Positions 1 to 11,423 of a DNA stretch of 64,000 nt are shown here, piece after piece. Positions within the stretch are counted from its first letter, which is position 1. Every line of letters begins with the position of its first letter. The stretch covers positions 21,200,285 to 21,264,284 of the forward strand of contig NC_052475.1 of NCBI RefSeq assembly GCF_009730915.1, read 5' to 3'. A program made the position numbers and the translations under genes. Under the pieces are notes generated by a model that was not told where the DNA came from, ran no database searches, and worked only from the letters and a program-made list of their open reading frames with translations. Source of the DNA: Dioscorea cayenensis subsp. rotundata. Its lineage: Eukaryota; Streptophyta; Magnoliopsida; Dioscoreales; Dioscoreaceae.

Positions 1-268
1 TTAATTTTTTAGTTAGTCACCCAACTATGACTAATTATCACTTCGGTCACCCAACTTCAAAACGTATCAAAGTGGTCACCCAGCTAATAATGCCTTTCAC
101 TGGTCAGTCACCAGAGGAATTCCAGCAAATAAAATCATGCATGGCAGCTGGAATAGCTGAGTCATCAGCATTTAACCATGTCAGCAGCCTAACTTGGCTT
201 GTCCACGTCAGAGAAGCATGCTGACTCGGCTTAAGACCCTTCACATCATCATCTTTCTTCTTCGTCTT
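1..268 (+). repeat. Left terminal inverted repeat of the MULE
   Basis: This matches the reverse complement of about 6350-6616 with only scattered differences. Its outer 90 bases hold three spaced copies of a GTCACCCAACT-like motif (about 16-26, 46-56 and 76-86), which may be transposase-binding sites. The first bases of the element may lie just outside the window. Confidence 0.93.
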
Positions 269-1147
269 CTTCCTCAATTCAGAAGGAGCAAGGTGACGAT
301 GTCTTGTGCGGATAGGGTAATAGGCCCTAAATAAACCTAATGTTGCCGATATTTAAGAAACATAAGGCGTAATTTCAGTTGCCCTAATCTTGTTGAAGCT
401 TTAACAACCAACGCAAGAGATCTGCCCCAATTGAACAACCAAATCTTTTTCATTTTTTTTCCAACTTCGATTGTTAGTTGTTTGTAATATTTAAACCTTT
501 TAAATGTTGAGTGAATGTTGAGTGTTGAATATTTGTTAGCGTTGCAGATCATCAAGCCAATTTTAGGTTGTTGATAATTGAAATAGTTTATCTCACTAAT
601 TTGATTAGGATTGTGTAAACATTATCTGCAAGAAAATGGCTTGTATTGATCATGGTTAATTGGAGATAGCTAGGAAAAAAAAACTTACACATATCGAATC
701 TGCAAAAAAATGGCTGCTATTTTGATCAGTCACATAGATATCACAGAACAATTGACATTGATATAAAACAAAACTGTACTTATTGTATTTGGGTTGTAAC
801 ATCATACAAAATAACTGGAAATAATATTGAGATCAACCATACCTAAAGAACTGCACTTTATTTACCCATATAATTGTAAATGTTTAAATCTTTGGATTTG
901 TAAGATGTATGATGACTGTATTTACAATAAAGCATACACAAAATATTTCTGCAAATTGTTTCCAAAATAGCAGAATAAACCACAAAACAATTTCTCCAAA
1001 ACTCATTCCAAAACAGCAGAACTACAGCAGAATGAACTACAAAGTATTGCATGACTATAATTCTAATCCATCAGAAACTTTTCAGATCCTTACTCTACTT
1101 GAAGTCCCTGGGGGAATCCAATTCTTTCTCCTTTCCCGAGCATCTGA

Positions 1148-4100
1148 TTATTTAATTTTTTCCTCAATCTCCTTATGTCTTTTGGCAGTAACTAGAGCAG
1201 AATGTTTGCTTGATGCCTCCTTTGCAGGTTGGTCTATTGAAGGTTGCTTCAGCTGAGTAGCAGACTGGGTAGGTTTAGATGAGTAGCAGACCTGAGCAGG
1301 TTTTGTAGATTGTGCAACATTGCATTTGCCTCCTCTTATGTTCAATTTTCTTTTCACTGGCCCATCATTTAGTACAACCTATGATAAAATAAGTAAACAA
1401 CCATTTAAAATACTACTAAAAAAAAACCTGGTTTGCCATTTAAAACTAACATGTGATAGTGGTTCCCCAGCATTCTGTGCTTGTAATATATTCCTTTCTT
1501 GTTGAATGCCTCCAGTTAAAGTGTCAACCTATTGTGCCACATAACACAAAAAAAATAAATATAAGTGTGACAGAATCCCTTTATATGTTAATATAATTGA
1601 AACTCACTAACCATTTCAAAGTGTTCCTGAAAAACATGGGGAGTCAATTGCATCCATTGGATCACATTCTGTTGCTTCATCTTGTACCTGATGTTGTTAC
1701 TCAGTTGTATTTCCATCATTAACCTAGGAAGCATAGGTGGCATTTAATTGCAAGCACAACCAAATCAAGAACATGAGTTACAAATATATAAATGAGATTT
1801 ATCTGGTTGCTTTTATGAAATCTTTTGTTGTGTCCTTTAGCACCACACACACTGCACTTCATTGACACTCCTTTCTTGGTCACCCTTCCATTTGTGAACC
1901 CCCTGATCTCCTCACCTACTTCCCTCCTTCTGAGTAAAGTTTTCCTTCCTCTCTTCTTATTCACTGGTTCAGGAGGTATCATTGGACCTTGGTCACTCTT
2001 TGGCCAACATTTCCTGTCTTGTGTGGGGTTCAATGTGTGTCTATATGTCTCTAGGAATGTTCTAACTTTGTAGCAATCATCTATATAATTTTCAGGGTTG
2101 TCTTTATTATAATAGATGACTGAAATGCCATGGGAGCATGGAATGCCTGTTAGTTGCCACTTCCTACATGTGCAACTACCCCCATCCTTGTCAACAATAA
2201 ACTGGCCATCAGGCCCTAAAACTTGATACTGGTTCCCCCAGACCAAATAGTATTATACAACCAGCTCCTCTGCTTGCATTTTATCCAGCTTTATAGGGAC
2301 TCTAGGACAGTGAATGGTTGTGCATTTTTTTTTCATATCATCCCTTTTTTTTTATCCTAACCATTAATATGGTCCTAATAATCTCATTCATTGTAACAAT
2401 GCCTTTGACCCTAGCATCAAGAATCTGATTGTTGAAACATTCACAGAAGTTGTTGAGTAACATGTCACACTTGTATTTTGTTTGGAAATGAGCCCTACTT
2501 CAGTGATGGGGGTCTATTTTCTTCATATACTCACAAGCTCCTACTGACATATCATTCAATTGTTCCATGGCTTTGTCATATGCAGGTAGGTGGGCTACTT
2601 TGGCACAATTCCATAACTGGTCTTTCAAGGTTTTTCCTCTATAGTTTTTCTTGAAATTAGTGTTGATATGTCTGACACAATATCTGTGTTCACTGTGGGG
2701 AAACAACTCCTCTATTGCATGTATTAAACCCTAATTTTTTTTTAATTCATACACATAACCACCACCACAGGCAGAGGGCAAAATGCCATAAGGAAAACAT
2801 AACACAAGACAATAAACTAAGTTAGTGGATAGTTCAAGTATATGTAAGGCATGGTGAGTAAGAACACTCTAATAGAACACTCTAATTGCCTGACTCCATT
2901 GCCATTTAATTTGAGATACACAAAACAACCAGAACATGCAAATAAATAACTAATTGAATGTCATTTGAATGCCCTACTGTCTTTTTCAAATAAAAACAGA
3001 ACACCTGACTAGAATTACAAGTATATTGGCATTTAATATAAACTACAACACTGTAATATAAAATACATTGCCATTTAATTTAGAATAGAACTCTCTAATT
3101 GCAAGCACATGACAAGAACACACTGCCATTTGATATAAAATAGAACACTCTAATTGCCTAATCTCCATAAATATTTAATTTGAGATACACAAAACAACCA
3201 GAACATGCAAATAAATAACTAATTGAATGTCATTTGAATGGCCTACTGTCTTTTTCAAATAAAACAGAACACCTGACTAGAATTACAAGCACATTTGCAT
3301 TTATTATAAACTACAACACTGTAATATAAAATACATTTCCATTTAATTTAGAACAGAACACTCTAATTGCAAGCACATGACAAGAACACACTGCTATTTG
3401 ATATAAAATAGAACACTCTAATTTCCTGATCTCCATAAATATTTAATTTGAGATACACAAAACAAACAAACAGAACACTATAAATACACTGTATTGAAAC
3501 AGAACTACTGTCTTTTTCAAATATAAAACAGAACACTATAAAACAGCACATGTATTGAACTACTGCATTTGAAAAAAATGTATAACAAGACAAAAATTAA
3601 AATGGTTACCTTTTGTCTATCACTTATAAAAACCCAATGATTGCTATTTATAATCCTCAAATCTTCTGCTAAGAGCTCTAAAAACCATTTCCAGTTGTCG
3701 TTATTCTCCTTACCAACTGTGGCCCAAGCAATATGATAGATGCAATCATTGGCATCTATCCCTACTGCTGTGAGTAGTTGTCCTCCATAAAGCCCCTTCA
3801 AGAAGCATCCATCTACTTACACAAGTTGCCTGCACCCTGCCAGAAAACCCTCCCTCAAAGGAGCTAAGCATACATACATGCATTGAAAGATACCTTGATC
3901 ACATCTGAATTTAATTGTTGACCTAGGATGTGTCCTCATAAGTTCCAATCTATATTCATACAAGCTCTTCATTTGAGTTTCCTCATCACCATCTATCAAC
4001 CTAGTTCACATAAATGAGAAATTAATAAAGATGCATTGCATATGAGAACTAAATTAAAATATTTCAACTACTGATGTATTAAACACCTAAGTGCTATAGC

Positions 4101-5231
4101 TTTGGCTCTATATGCCTTTAATCTATTAATCTCAACCTCTTCATTAGTCTTCACAGCTTGCACTATACCACATATCCTCCATGCAGGGTCAGCTCTAAAT
4201 TGTTCCAAATAATTTCTTGCTATCCAGTCTGCGTTTACATGCTTATTATGGTGGTCCTTTGCACATGCATGCTCCAGTTTCCCTGATTTTATTTGGATTG
4301 TGCTCCCATCTTTTACCATTGGTGAGGCCCATAGGTAAAATGGGCATCTCCTCTTACATATAGCTTTACATCTTTTCTATGAATTTGGCTTGAAAGTCAT
4401 TACATACCTATTCTTTATTCCATAGTTCTTGTCTACCTCTTTAAATTGTTTGAAGCTTCTAAACTTCATACCTATCTTGAATTGAGGATTCTTCATATCA
4501 CAATCTTCATTAAATTCTGAGTATCTAGCCTTGTTTGATACCAATTCATCTTCATCTGTTGATGAACAGGAATTTAGCTCGTCAGACTCTGCATAATCTG
4601 ACTCAATATGAGAACCATCTGCATTTTTTGGAGGTTCTGTATCAACACCATCCTGATGTTTAGCTATTTCAATGTCCTCTATCGGTTCTTCTTCTGATTC
4701 ATCACTAAGATTATAATCAGAATCTTCTAATTCACTATCTTCTTCATTCCTTTTCCTTTTATGACCACCATTAATCAATGTGCCTTCCAAATCAAACTCT
4801 GTTTCTTCTACATCCTCTTCTTCTTCCTCTTCCTCTTCCTCTTCCTCTTTCATTGACTACAGGCTCTTCACTAGGCTGCCTTGTTACATTGTCCCCAACT
4901 TTGGAATAACTAGTCCTAACAGCTTCTTGTTCAGCACCATTATCAACCTTAAAGCATACATGCACTTCTTTACTAGGGCCTGCTGACATAGCCATTGATA
5001 GTGCATCTAAGTCATTTTGAATTTCTCTCAACTCCTCATTTCCATTGTTTACATCTAGCCACCATATTGTACAATCCTATACATCAAACTTGAGACTTCT
5101 AGCCATTGACAGCAACTCAATTTTGAAAATCTGGTCTCCACAACAGTAACCACATGGCTAATTAACTTCTCTATACCACCTGCATATACTGCATCTTAAT
5201 TGTAAATAACTCAGCAGCAGGTACTGAAACA
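1148..5231 (-). pseudogene. MuDR-type transposase, degenerate
   Basis: This is a DDE transposase of the MULE class. From the N-terminus it has: a region starting near 5230 with the typical lead-in of plant MULE proteins; an acidic tract with Glu repeats (4792-4853); a MuDR DNA-binding region (4380-4490); the MULE catalytic region (about 4000-3610, with DGCFLKG and GGQLL motifs); a block with SEHRYCVRH (2690); a SWIM zinc finger CTCRKW...CSH (2150-2190); and a zinc-knuckle-like CSVC...H tail (1830-1860). Clean GT-AG introns are seen at 4071-4001 and 3609-2731. In-frame stops interrupt it at 4377-4379 (TAG), 3817-3819 (TAA), 2500-2502 (TGA) and 2253-2255 (TAA). An A9 run near 2345 and the Glu-repeat microsatellite both shift the frame. 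A basic tail at 1148-1357 may be the C-terminus. It is a decayed transposase. Confidence 0.9.
2876..3460. repeat. ~268-bp tandem duplication inside the transposase intron
   Basis: The string ttgagatacacaaaacaa recurs at 2911, 3180 and 3448, a spacing of 268-269 bp, and the sequence between is nearly identical. About 2.2 copies lie wholly within the 0.9-kb transposase intron and explain its unusual length. Confidence 0.85.
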
Positions 5232-6116
5232 TAAACCAAAGTTTATAGTTACTGCTCTGTCATGTCAAGTGTTTAAAATTTATGTAACAATCAAATAGAA
5301 CACTTCTTTCTCTTACACAATCACATTGTTAACAATCTCAAGAAAACAAAGATTGTTGTAATTAAATATTCCACAACTATACAAATCCTAGGACAATAAA
5401 CAAACCTGATTTAAAAATACCAACAACTTATAAACATTGGGTGAAGTGATGGAGAAATTCCATTTAACAGTTACAATAAAGAAAACTGTTGATTCAAGTA
5501 GAAAAATATGTAAACCACAACAAACTCTACCCATATGAATAAAATTGGCACATAGACAAACTCCTCAAATGAATATGAAGTCATGAAACACTAAATGTCA
5601 TAAATTAGTCACATATAACAAACTCCTCTATAAATATGTAGTACAATTAAATCTTCTTACTTCTAACTCAATCATTACTATAAACATCAACTAATCAGCC
5701 ATACAAAATTTTAAGCACAAGTTAAACTAACAATGAATGGAAACAACAAATGGTTTATGTAATAAATTAGATAACAATTTGAACACAAAAAATGGACACA
5801 ATAAATTAGATAAAAAAGATTTATTCCACCTGGGACCACAACAACTGGAAAAAACCCCTTTATCAGCACATGCTCAAAATGGGACCAAGCTAAAAAAACC
5901 ACGGCAAAACTATGGGAAGGTGAACATATTATATATATAAGTGGTGGTCCAACAACGATAATACTTTCAGGTACATGACATTCCATCAAAACCCTATCTT
6001 GTACTACCGCACAATGTGACATCCCTTCCATCAAACTATGAACCCTAAGTTCCAATTGAAAGTGCAATACAATGTGAGAAAACTAAGAAGGTAAGAGACA
6101 TAATGGGGGTGCATTG

Positions 6117-6140
6117 TTAGGGTTAGGGTTAGGGTTAGGG
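6117..6140 (-). promoter_or_regulatory. Telomere-like (TTAGGG)4 / telo-box in the transposase leader
   Basis: There are four perfect TTAGGG units. On the transposase strand this reads AAACCCTAA followed by CCCTAA repeats, matching the plant telo-box that occurs in promoters and 5' leaders. It lies about 900 bp upstream of the first recognisable transposase codons, just inside the right TIR. The regulatory role is inference. Confidence 0.5.
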
Positions 6141-6349
6141 TTTGCTCACAATAGTCCAGAGGCTTCTGTCCTATTTGTTGTATCTCCCAATTGATGGACA
6201 TCGTTGGCTGCTATACTGTGCTTGATTCCTCTCGAGTCTCGCCCACAAAATCAAAACTTTTCTTCTACCGATCACCCATTCAGATTCACAATGGCTTGAA
6301 GAATTGGGAAAGATGGAGCTCTCTATTTATCTCTTGATCTCTGGAAATA

Positions 6350-6616
6350 AGAACGAAGAAGAAAGATGATGATGTGGAGGGTCTTAAGCCGAGTCAGCAA
6401 GCTTCTCTGACGTGGACAAGCCAAGTTAGACTACTGACATGGTTAAATGCTATTGACTCAGCTATTCCGGTTGCCACGCATGATTTTATTTGCTGGAATT
6501 CCTCTGGTGACTGACCAGTGAAAGACATATTAGCTGGGTGACCACTTTGATACATTTTGAAGTTGGGTGACCGAAGTGATAATTAGTCATAGTTGGGTGA
6601 CTAACTGAAAAATTAA
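6350..6616 (-). repeat. Right terminal inverted repeat of the MULE
   Basis: This is the inverted partner of the left end, with the same three GTCACCCAACT-like motifs near the terminus. In this class the TIR usually contains the transposase promoter, and the transposase here reads leftward from this end. Confidence 0.93.
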
Positions 6617-6990
6617 CCCAAAGGTTATTGATTCTTGTTGTTTTAAATAGTTATCAATTTCTAATTGTTTTATGATATCTTGGATTCTTTTTATTTCTTT
6701 TCCATTTTTGTAATCTTCTTTAACATTGTTAATTTCTTCTCTTTAATTTCATTAATCTCTCCATTAAGTCTTATTTTTCTTTTTGTAATGAGATCTATAG
6801 TGTTTTGTAGAGAATTTACGATTTTGCTCCTAGAATGAGATATTGGATACTTTAGTATTATTTTATCTTTAAACTCTTTTAATTATTTAATCATTGTTTC
6901 TAATTCAATAGGATTCACTTTATTTATTTTTCTAATTCTTTTTCTAGCCATTAGTTTTAGGCTTCTAGGGATGATGATTTAGGGTATTTT

Positions 6991-7029
6991 CTTCTTCTTC
7001 TTCTTCTTCTTCTTCTTCTTCTTCTTCTT
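6991..7029. repeat. (CTT)n microsatellite
   Basis: Thirteen uninterrupted CTT units. Confidence 0.95.
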
Positions 7030-7199
7030 GTATTATGATAATTTTCTGTTTATCCTTTTGATGGGTAGTTATTATTAAGTTATTGCTATCATTTTGTTCT
7101 TGAATTATTAGGCTTTTTCTTTTATCTTTTGTTTATTTTTAAATTTAGTGATTTTTTTAACTTTTTACGTACTTATACAGGAAACAAAATAAAAAAAAA

Positions 7200-7474
7200 T
7201 ATCAATCTTATCCCCTAAAAAATCTTCCCATCCAAAGGAACATTTGCCCATTTCCTATTGGTTGGGTATTTTTTCCCCCCCAATTTTAATATATATATAA
7301 ATACCCCAAGCATATCTTACTATTTGCATGCATGCCAACAAACTTTGAAAAATTGGTTTATGGTAATTAATAGGCATTATTTTTTCGAACTTAGTACTAT
7401 ATAATATCAATAATAAATATTAAGATTGTATAAATAAGTAATTATTCTATAATTTTTGTTAATATGTCATATTG
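7200..7474 (+). repeat. Dispersed repeat, copy A
   Basis: It aligns over about 270 bp with 20134-20405 (shared words: aatcttcccatccaa, attggttgggta, tttgcatgcatgcca, gtataaataagtaatta). A shorter relic lies at 8838-8925. The second copy begins directly after a Helitron 3' end, so this may be the 5' part of a Helitron family. Confidence 0.75.
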
Positions 7475-7504
7475 GGATAAATATGTGCTGTATTGTTGAA
7501 GCTG

Positions 7505-7900
7505 AAATTGCCACAATTATTGACGTTGCTGTATATAATTTGTTGCAAAGATTTGATATGATCATGCTAATCTCCTGGCATCTTGACATTCAGTGATTTT
7601 TTTTCTTCTACTTTTTATGTACTTATAGCAACAAAATAAAAATTATCCTTTATTGCTTATAAAAGTATGTGATCCATACACATTTTACACCAAAATTAAG
7701 ATTGTCTTAAGCTTGACAGATTGACGCTATCCGAAATCAGGTAAATTTTATACTTACGATCTTTTTATTTGATAATATTAATAAATAAAATTTTTTATAT
7801 TCATTTCATTATGTTTGTAAAAAAACAGTGATGATCAACTAAAATTAGCAATAATAACTAAATAGGATCATATTAACAGCCTATAATGTTTACTTTCACC
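7505..7900 (+). repeat. Dispersed repeat, copy without the PIF insertion
   Basis: Similar to 13395-13602 joined to 14994-15170 (shared: taatttgttgcaaa, tgcttataaaagtatgt, gatccatacacattttaca, aggatcatattaaca). This copy lacks the 1.39-kb insertion present in the other and so shows the state before insertion. Confidence 0.75.
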
Positions 7901-8009
7901 AATAATATGAAATTTATTTATTAAGACTTGGGCATGCTTTAACACCAAAAATTGTTGAAGAAATGTAAATGCAAAGGAGAACATTGGTACATATAAACCT
8001 CGGTGGTTT

Positions 8010-8042
8010 ATTATTATTATTATTATTATTATTATAATAATA

Positions 8043-8074
<32 letters not shown>
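8010..8074. repeat. (ATT)n/(AAT)n microsatellite with an inversion
   Basis: The run of TTA units switches briefly to AAT and back, so the tract can fold on itself. Confidence 0.9.
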
Positions 8075-9289
8075 GGGAACATGTATAATTTTATAGTTGA
8101 AAATAACAAAAAGTGATTTCGCCATGCATAATCAAATAATAATATTTAACTGCCAAAGATACAAATTAACATAATAATATCATTTGCAAATTGTTTTTAT
8201 ATTAATTGTTAAAATATGAGCTCAAAAATAAAATAAAATAAAATAACAAAAAAAACCCTCCCTGCTAACCATAATTATGTCTATTGGGTCTAATTATTGT
8301 TTGAGCTAAAAGGTTTAATTGATAAAATCTTCAATGTGAAAAATGTCTATATTCAAGTATGGCTTAAGAGATTGCAATATTTATAGTTTTTAAATTGAAA
8401 TTCTTATTACATAAAACATATAAAATATAAATGATAATCATGAGAAACATGATCAGTGTGATTCATATTCAGTAAATAAATTAATGCTTGAACTGCAAGG
8501 ACATTTTCGCAATAGAAAATTAATAAGTTTCAACTTTCAAGGACAATAATTTCTTAAAATTAACTTTCACTAGCACTTTGCATAAAGTCATCTTAATAAT
8601 TACATTGGAAGAAGTTGTGAAAACTTCATAGATAATTCTCTAATTAATACTCCCTACATTGAGTCTAAAATACAAGGATTTAAACAAGATATATTTTACT
8701 TCGATGTTTAATTGGGAAAAATTTAGTTTGTTTTCAAATTTAAATTATGTATTTTTTTAATAGAAATTTTCATATCTCTTTCATAGGTAATAACCAGTTG
8801 ATATAATTTTTGAAAAATATATATATACATACTCTTAAAGTTATCCCTTAAAAATCTTCCCTTCCAAGTTGATTTCTAAGAGGACATTTGGACATCCCGT
8901 ATTGGTTGAGTGTTTTATCTTTTTAATGAGTTTGATAAAACCAAAACATCACAACCCCCTCTATCATTAATACCTCCCCTGACCCACTTTAACATCCTTC
9001 CTGATTCCCCATTGGTAGTCAACAGGCCAATGAGAAGCCGACAATGATATTATATTAGGAACACCTGCGAGGAAGCATACCCGGGCATTACTTCGCATTA
9101 ATTTGTCCTACCGGATCATTTTAGGTTTTGCAATGAAAGTAACACCAAACCATAACAATCATCTGTTCAATCACAGCCATCCACTTTGCGATTCCATGAT
9201 TGGCCTGCTAAAGTGTCACTGCACTTGTTTCTCTACTACTGCGGATTAGTGTCCCATCAATTCGAGAGCCCTTTATCAGTGTTTTTTTT

Positions 9290-10110
9290 GTAACCCTAAC
9301 CCTAGCCCTCAATGCCGCCTCCGCCTCCGCCCCCTACGCTCTCAAGCGTGCCGCCGATCCCGCCGCTTACCACTGAGCCGTTGTCCTTTGTCCCCCTCTT
9401 TTTTTTGTTTTATAAATCCTAACCCTAGCTCTCAATGTTTGTAGTCCAGATGATGGTTTTCTCCGATGATGTTTGGAGCCCTCGACCTTCCACGCCGTCC
9501 AGTCCTTTTGATCAGCGCCGGAGTTGGAGGACTAGGACTTATCGGTTGGTCCAACACCAATCTTGGCTCTAACTCTCCTCTGCTTCACTTTGGTGACCTC
9601 GGCGGCCATTTTCTCTTCTTTGGTACCAATCTTCTTCTCCTTCTCATCAGCGTTGCGCTTCTTGCTTTTCTTCTACTCATCAGCGTAGGCCTTCTTGCCT
9701 TTGCTGGAGTAGAATCTCAGGTTTTGGGATGGTTCCAAGTGACGGTGAGGAGGCTGATCATATACACTCCTCTCTGTCCTCTATCTCTCGATTTGTGTGC
9801 GTCGTGTTCCTATCTTTGTTTTATGTTCTTCTATGAAGCTCTCTATAGAGATCCTGAATTGATTGATGATTCTATGTTTTACCATTAGCTTCTCAAAGAA
9901 TTCTTGGAATCATGTGATCCTACATCTTCATTCATCCCATGAAATCTCGGCAAATTTTTTTAATAGTTCTCTCAATATGCATACTCAGAGTTGAGGTGAG
10001 CCACTCATTTTTTGCACTTTTGCTCCATCTTGAAATTATATTCTTTCCAACCTTTTATTCCTATAATCAGATTGCCATGAAGTGCAATATCTTCATCAAG
10101 ATTTGTCAAT
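9290..10110. other. Gene-like debris, unassigned
   Basis: This stretch is richer in GC than its surroundings and starts with a 5'-leader-like run taaccctaaccctag (9291), partly repeated at 9415. The plus strand has an open frame of 140 codons at 9466-9888, but its composition (Leu-rich, no family match) is unconvincing. The minus strand of 9535-9720 reads as a lysine-rich, coding-like peptide ending in a stop, with one internal stop. I cannot name a parent gene for either. Together with the exon that follows, it looks like captured or degraded gene material. Confidence 0.35.
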
Positions 10111-10114
10111 GCAG

Positions 10115-10270
10115 GATGATAACAGAGCATTCGATAGGCTTACCAAATCAAAAGAAGCAGCATTACTCGAATCAGAAAGAACTGCGCAAATAGCACTGAC
10201 AAAGGCTTCTATGTTAGATGATCTACAAAATAAGAACCAAGAATTAATGAAGCAGATTGAAATTTGCCAG
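10115..10270 (+). pseudogene. Isolated exon of a MAP70-type microtubule-associated protein
   Basis: A 156-bp exon lies between a perfect AG (10113-10114) and GT (10271-10272) and encodes 52 residues of charged coiled coil, including DRLTKSKEAALLE and NKNQELMKQIEICQ. These words closely match the central coiled coil of plant MAP70 proteins, which bind and organise cortical microtubules. The exon keeps its frame and splice sites. No neighbouring MAP70 exon is recognisable within several kb on either side, so it is a stranded fragment and not a working gene. A whole gene lost by deletion is possible, but capture by a mobile element fits the surroundings better. Confidence 0.72.
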
Positions 10271-11058
10271 GTAAAAAAACAGAACTTGGTTATGGACCAT
10301 TCCAGCTTCTTAGGATGTTTATTTTTCCCCCATGTTAAAGGTATTGTGTTTTTAAATGATGCACACTGTTAGGAAATAGGCTTAGTTACTTCATACCAGT
10401 TCATCAACCACTTCCAAATAAGGTTTTTCCCCTCTTTTTTATGGATTTATAGATTGTGATATTCTATAGAAGACTAGGTGAGCCTGAATAGCAAGAAAAC
10501 TGTTTGTATTTTGTGTATATTAAAATCATTATGCTTTGTTGAAGATAAGAATGAATTAGTTGTCAAGATGAATGTCTTTGTATGTTGTATATGTTAAAGT
10601 GCTTATGAGGTTTTATATTGTGTTTGGATGGGCTTTTTAAATAAGCTCAAGCTGTGAAATAAGCCCAAATACAACTATTATTTTATAAGCTGTCAAAGAC
10701 CAGCTTGTGGAAATAAGTTATTTTTGATAAGCTATTTGGTTAACTGCATTTACTTAAATGCCCTCAGTCAATCCAAAAAATTACATGCTTTTGTATTATC
10801 CTAACTTCCTATCATCCCCATCTCAAAACAACCGATCCATCGCTATCTTCACTCTGATCTGCCAATCCTCGCCATCTCATCTCCTCTGTCGATCCTCGCC
10901 ATCTCATCTCCTCTGTCGCTGTCTTATCAATTTGGAATGAATCATGTTTCTTTGGAAATGTATGGTATTGAACTTTCTTTGTAGGTCTAGGGTTTTGAGA
11001 TTTCTTGAAGGATTAGGTTTTAATCCATTATGCTCTTTGATCGGTTTTGCTTTCTGTG

Positions 11059-11060
<2 letters not shown>

Positions 11061-11097
<37 letters not shown>
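11061..11097. repeat. (CT)n microsatellite
   Basis: Uninterrupted CT run inside the Pack-type element. Confidence 0.95.
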
Positions 11098-11099
<2 letters not shown>

Positions 11100-11423
11100 G
11101 TTTCTTGGAATGAATCAGTTCTGTGGTTTGGCTTCTTTTATGGTTTTGAAGCCAAACTCTTCCTATAACTAATTACCTTGGTTTCCTTCTCTTCACTACC
11201 TACTCTTCATGCAAAAATTATTTAATAGTATGATGAGATCTGAAGTTTTATAATGGATCATGGGAAAATACAAGTGAAGAAAGGAAATCAAAAGGAACTC
11301 ACATTATATTATGTTTTGATTATCATATTTGATGTAAAAAAGATGTTTTGTTGTTATATTTATATATTTAGAGTTGCAGAATACAAGCATTCATCTTTTT
11401 ACCTTGTTTTACTGAAACTTTCA

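Larger units (their letters stand above)
1..6616 (-). mobile_element. Mutator-like element (MULE, MuDR type) with long inverted ends
   Basis: The two ends of this 6.6-kb stretch are inverted copies of each other over about 265 bp. The interior encodes, on the minus strand, a MuDR-type transposase with MULE and SWIM domains. The right end may extend through the ccc at 6617-6619, because the left copy is cut by the window edge, so the target duplication cannot be checked. The transposase carries several in-frame stops, so this copy is probably not autonomous. An acidic N-terminal region, introns and a telomere-like 5' leader are still visible. Class assignment is firm from the domains plus TIRs. 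Confidence 0.93.
6617..9290. other. AT-rich spacer with dispersed repeats, no gene seen
   Basis: No coding region is supported. It contains a (CTT)13 tract (6991-7029), an ATT/AAT microsatellite (8010-8074), and two blocks repeated elsewhere: 7200-7474 (again at 20134-20405) and 7505-7900 (again around 13395-15170). About 8921-9290 is less AT-rich and gene-promoter-like, but I recognise nothing in it. Confidence 0.7.

Noticed and set aside
6117..6140. Interstitial telomere or chromosome end
   Set aside because: Only 24 bp and placed inside a MULE leader; no long telomeric array.
7868..8125. Poly-Ile ORF and similar ones at 29690-29884 and 34157-34474
   Set aside because: They are translations of TTA/AAT microsatellites.
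9466..9888. 140-aa plus-strand ORF as a gene
   Set aside because: Leu-rich low-information sequence with no motif or splice context; the complementary strand looks more coding-like.
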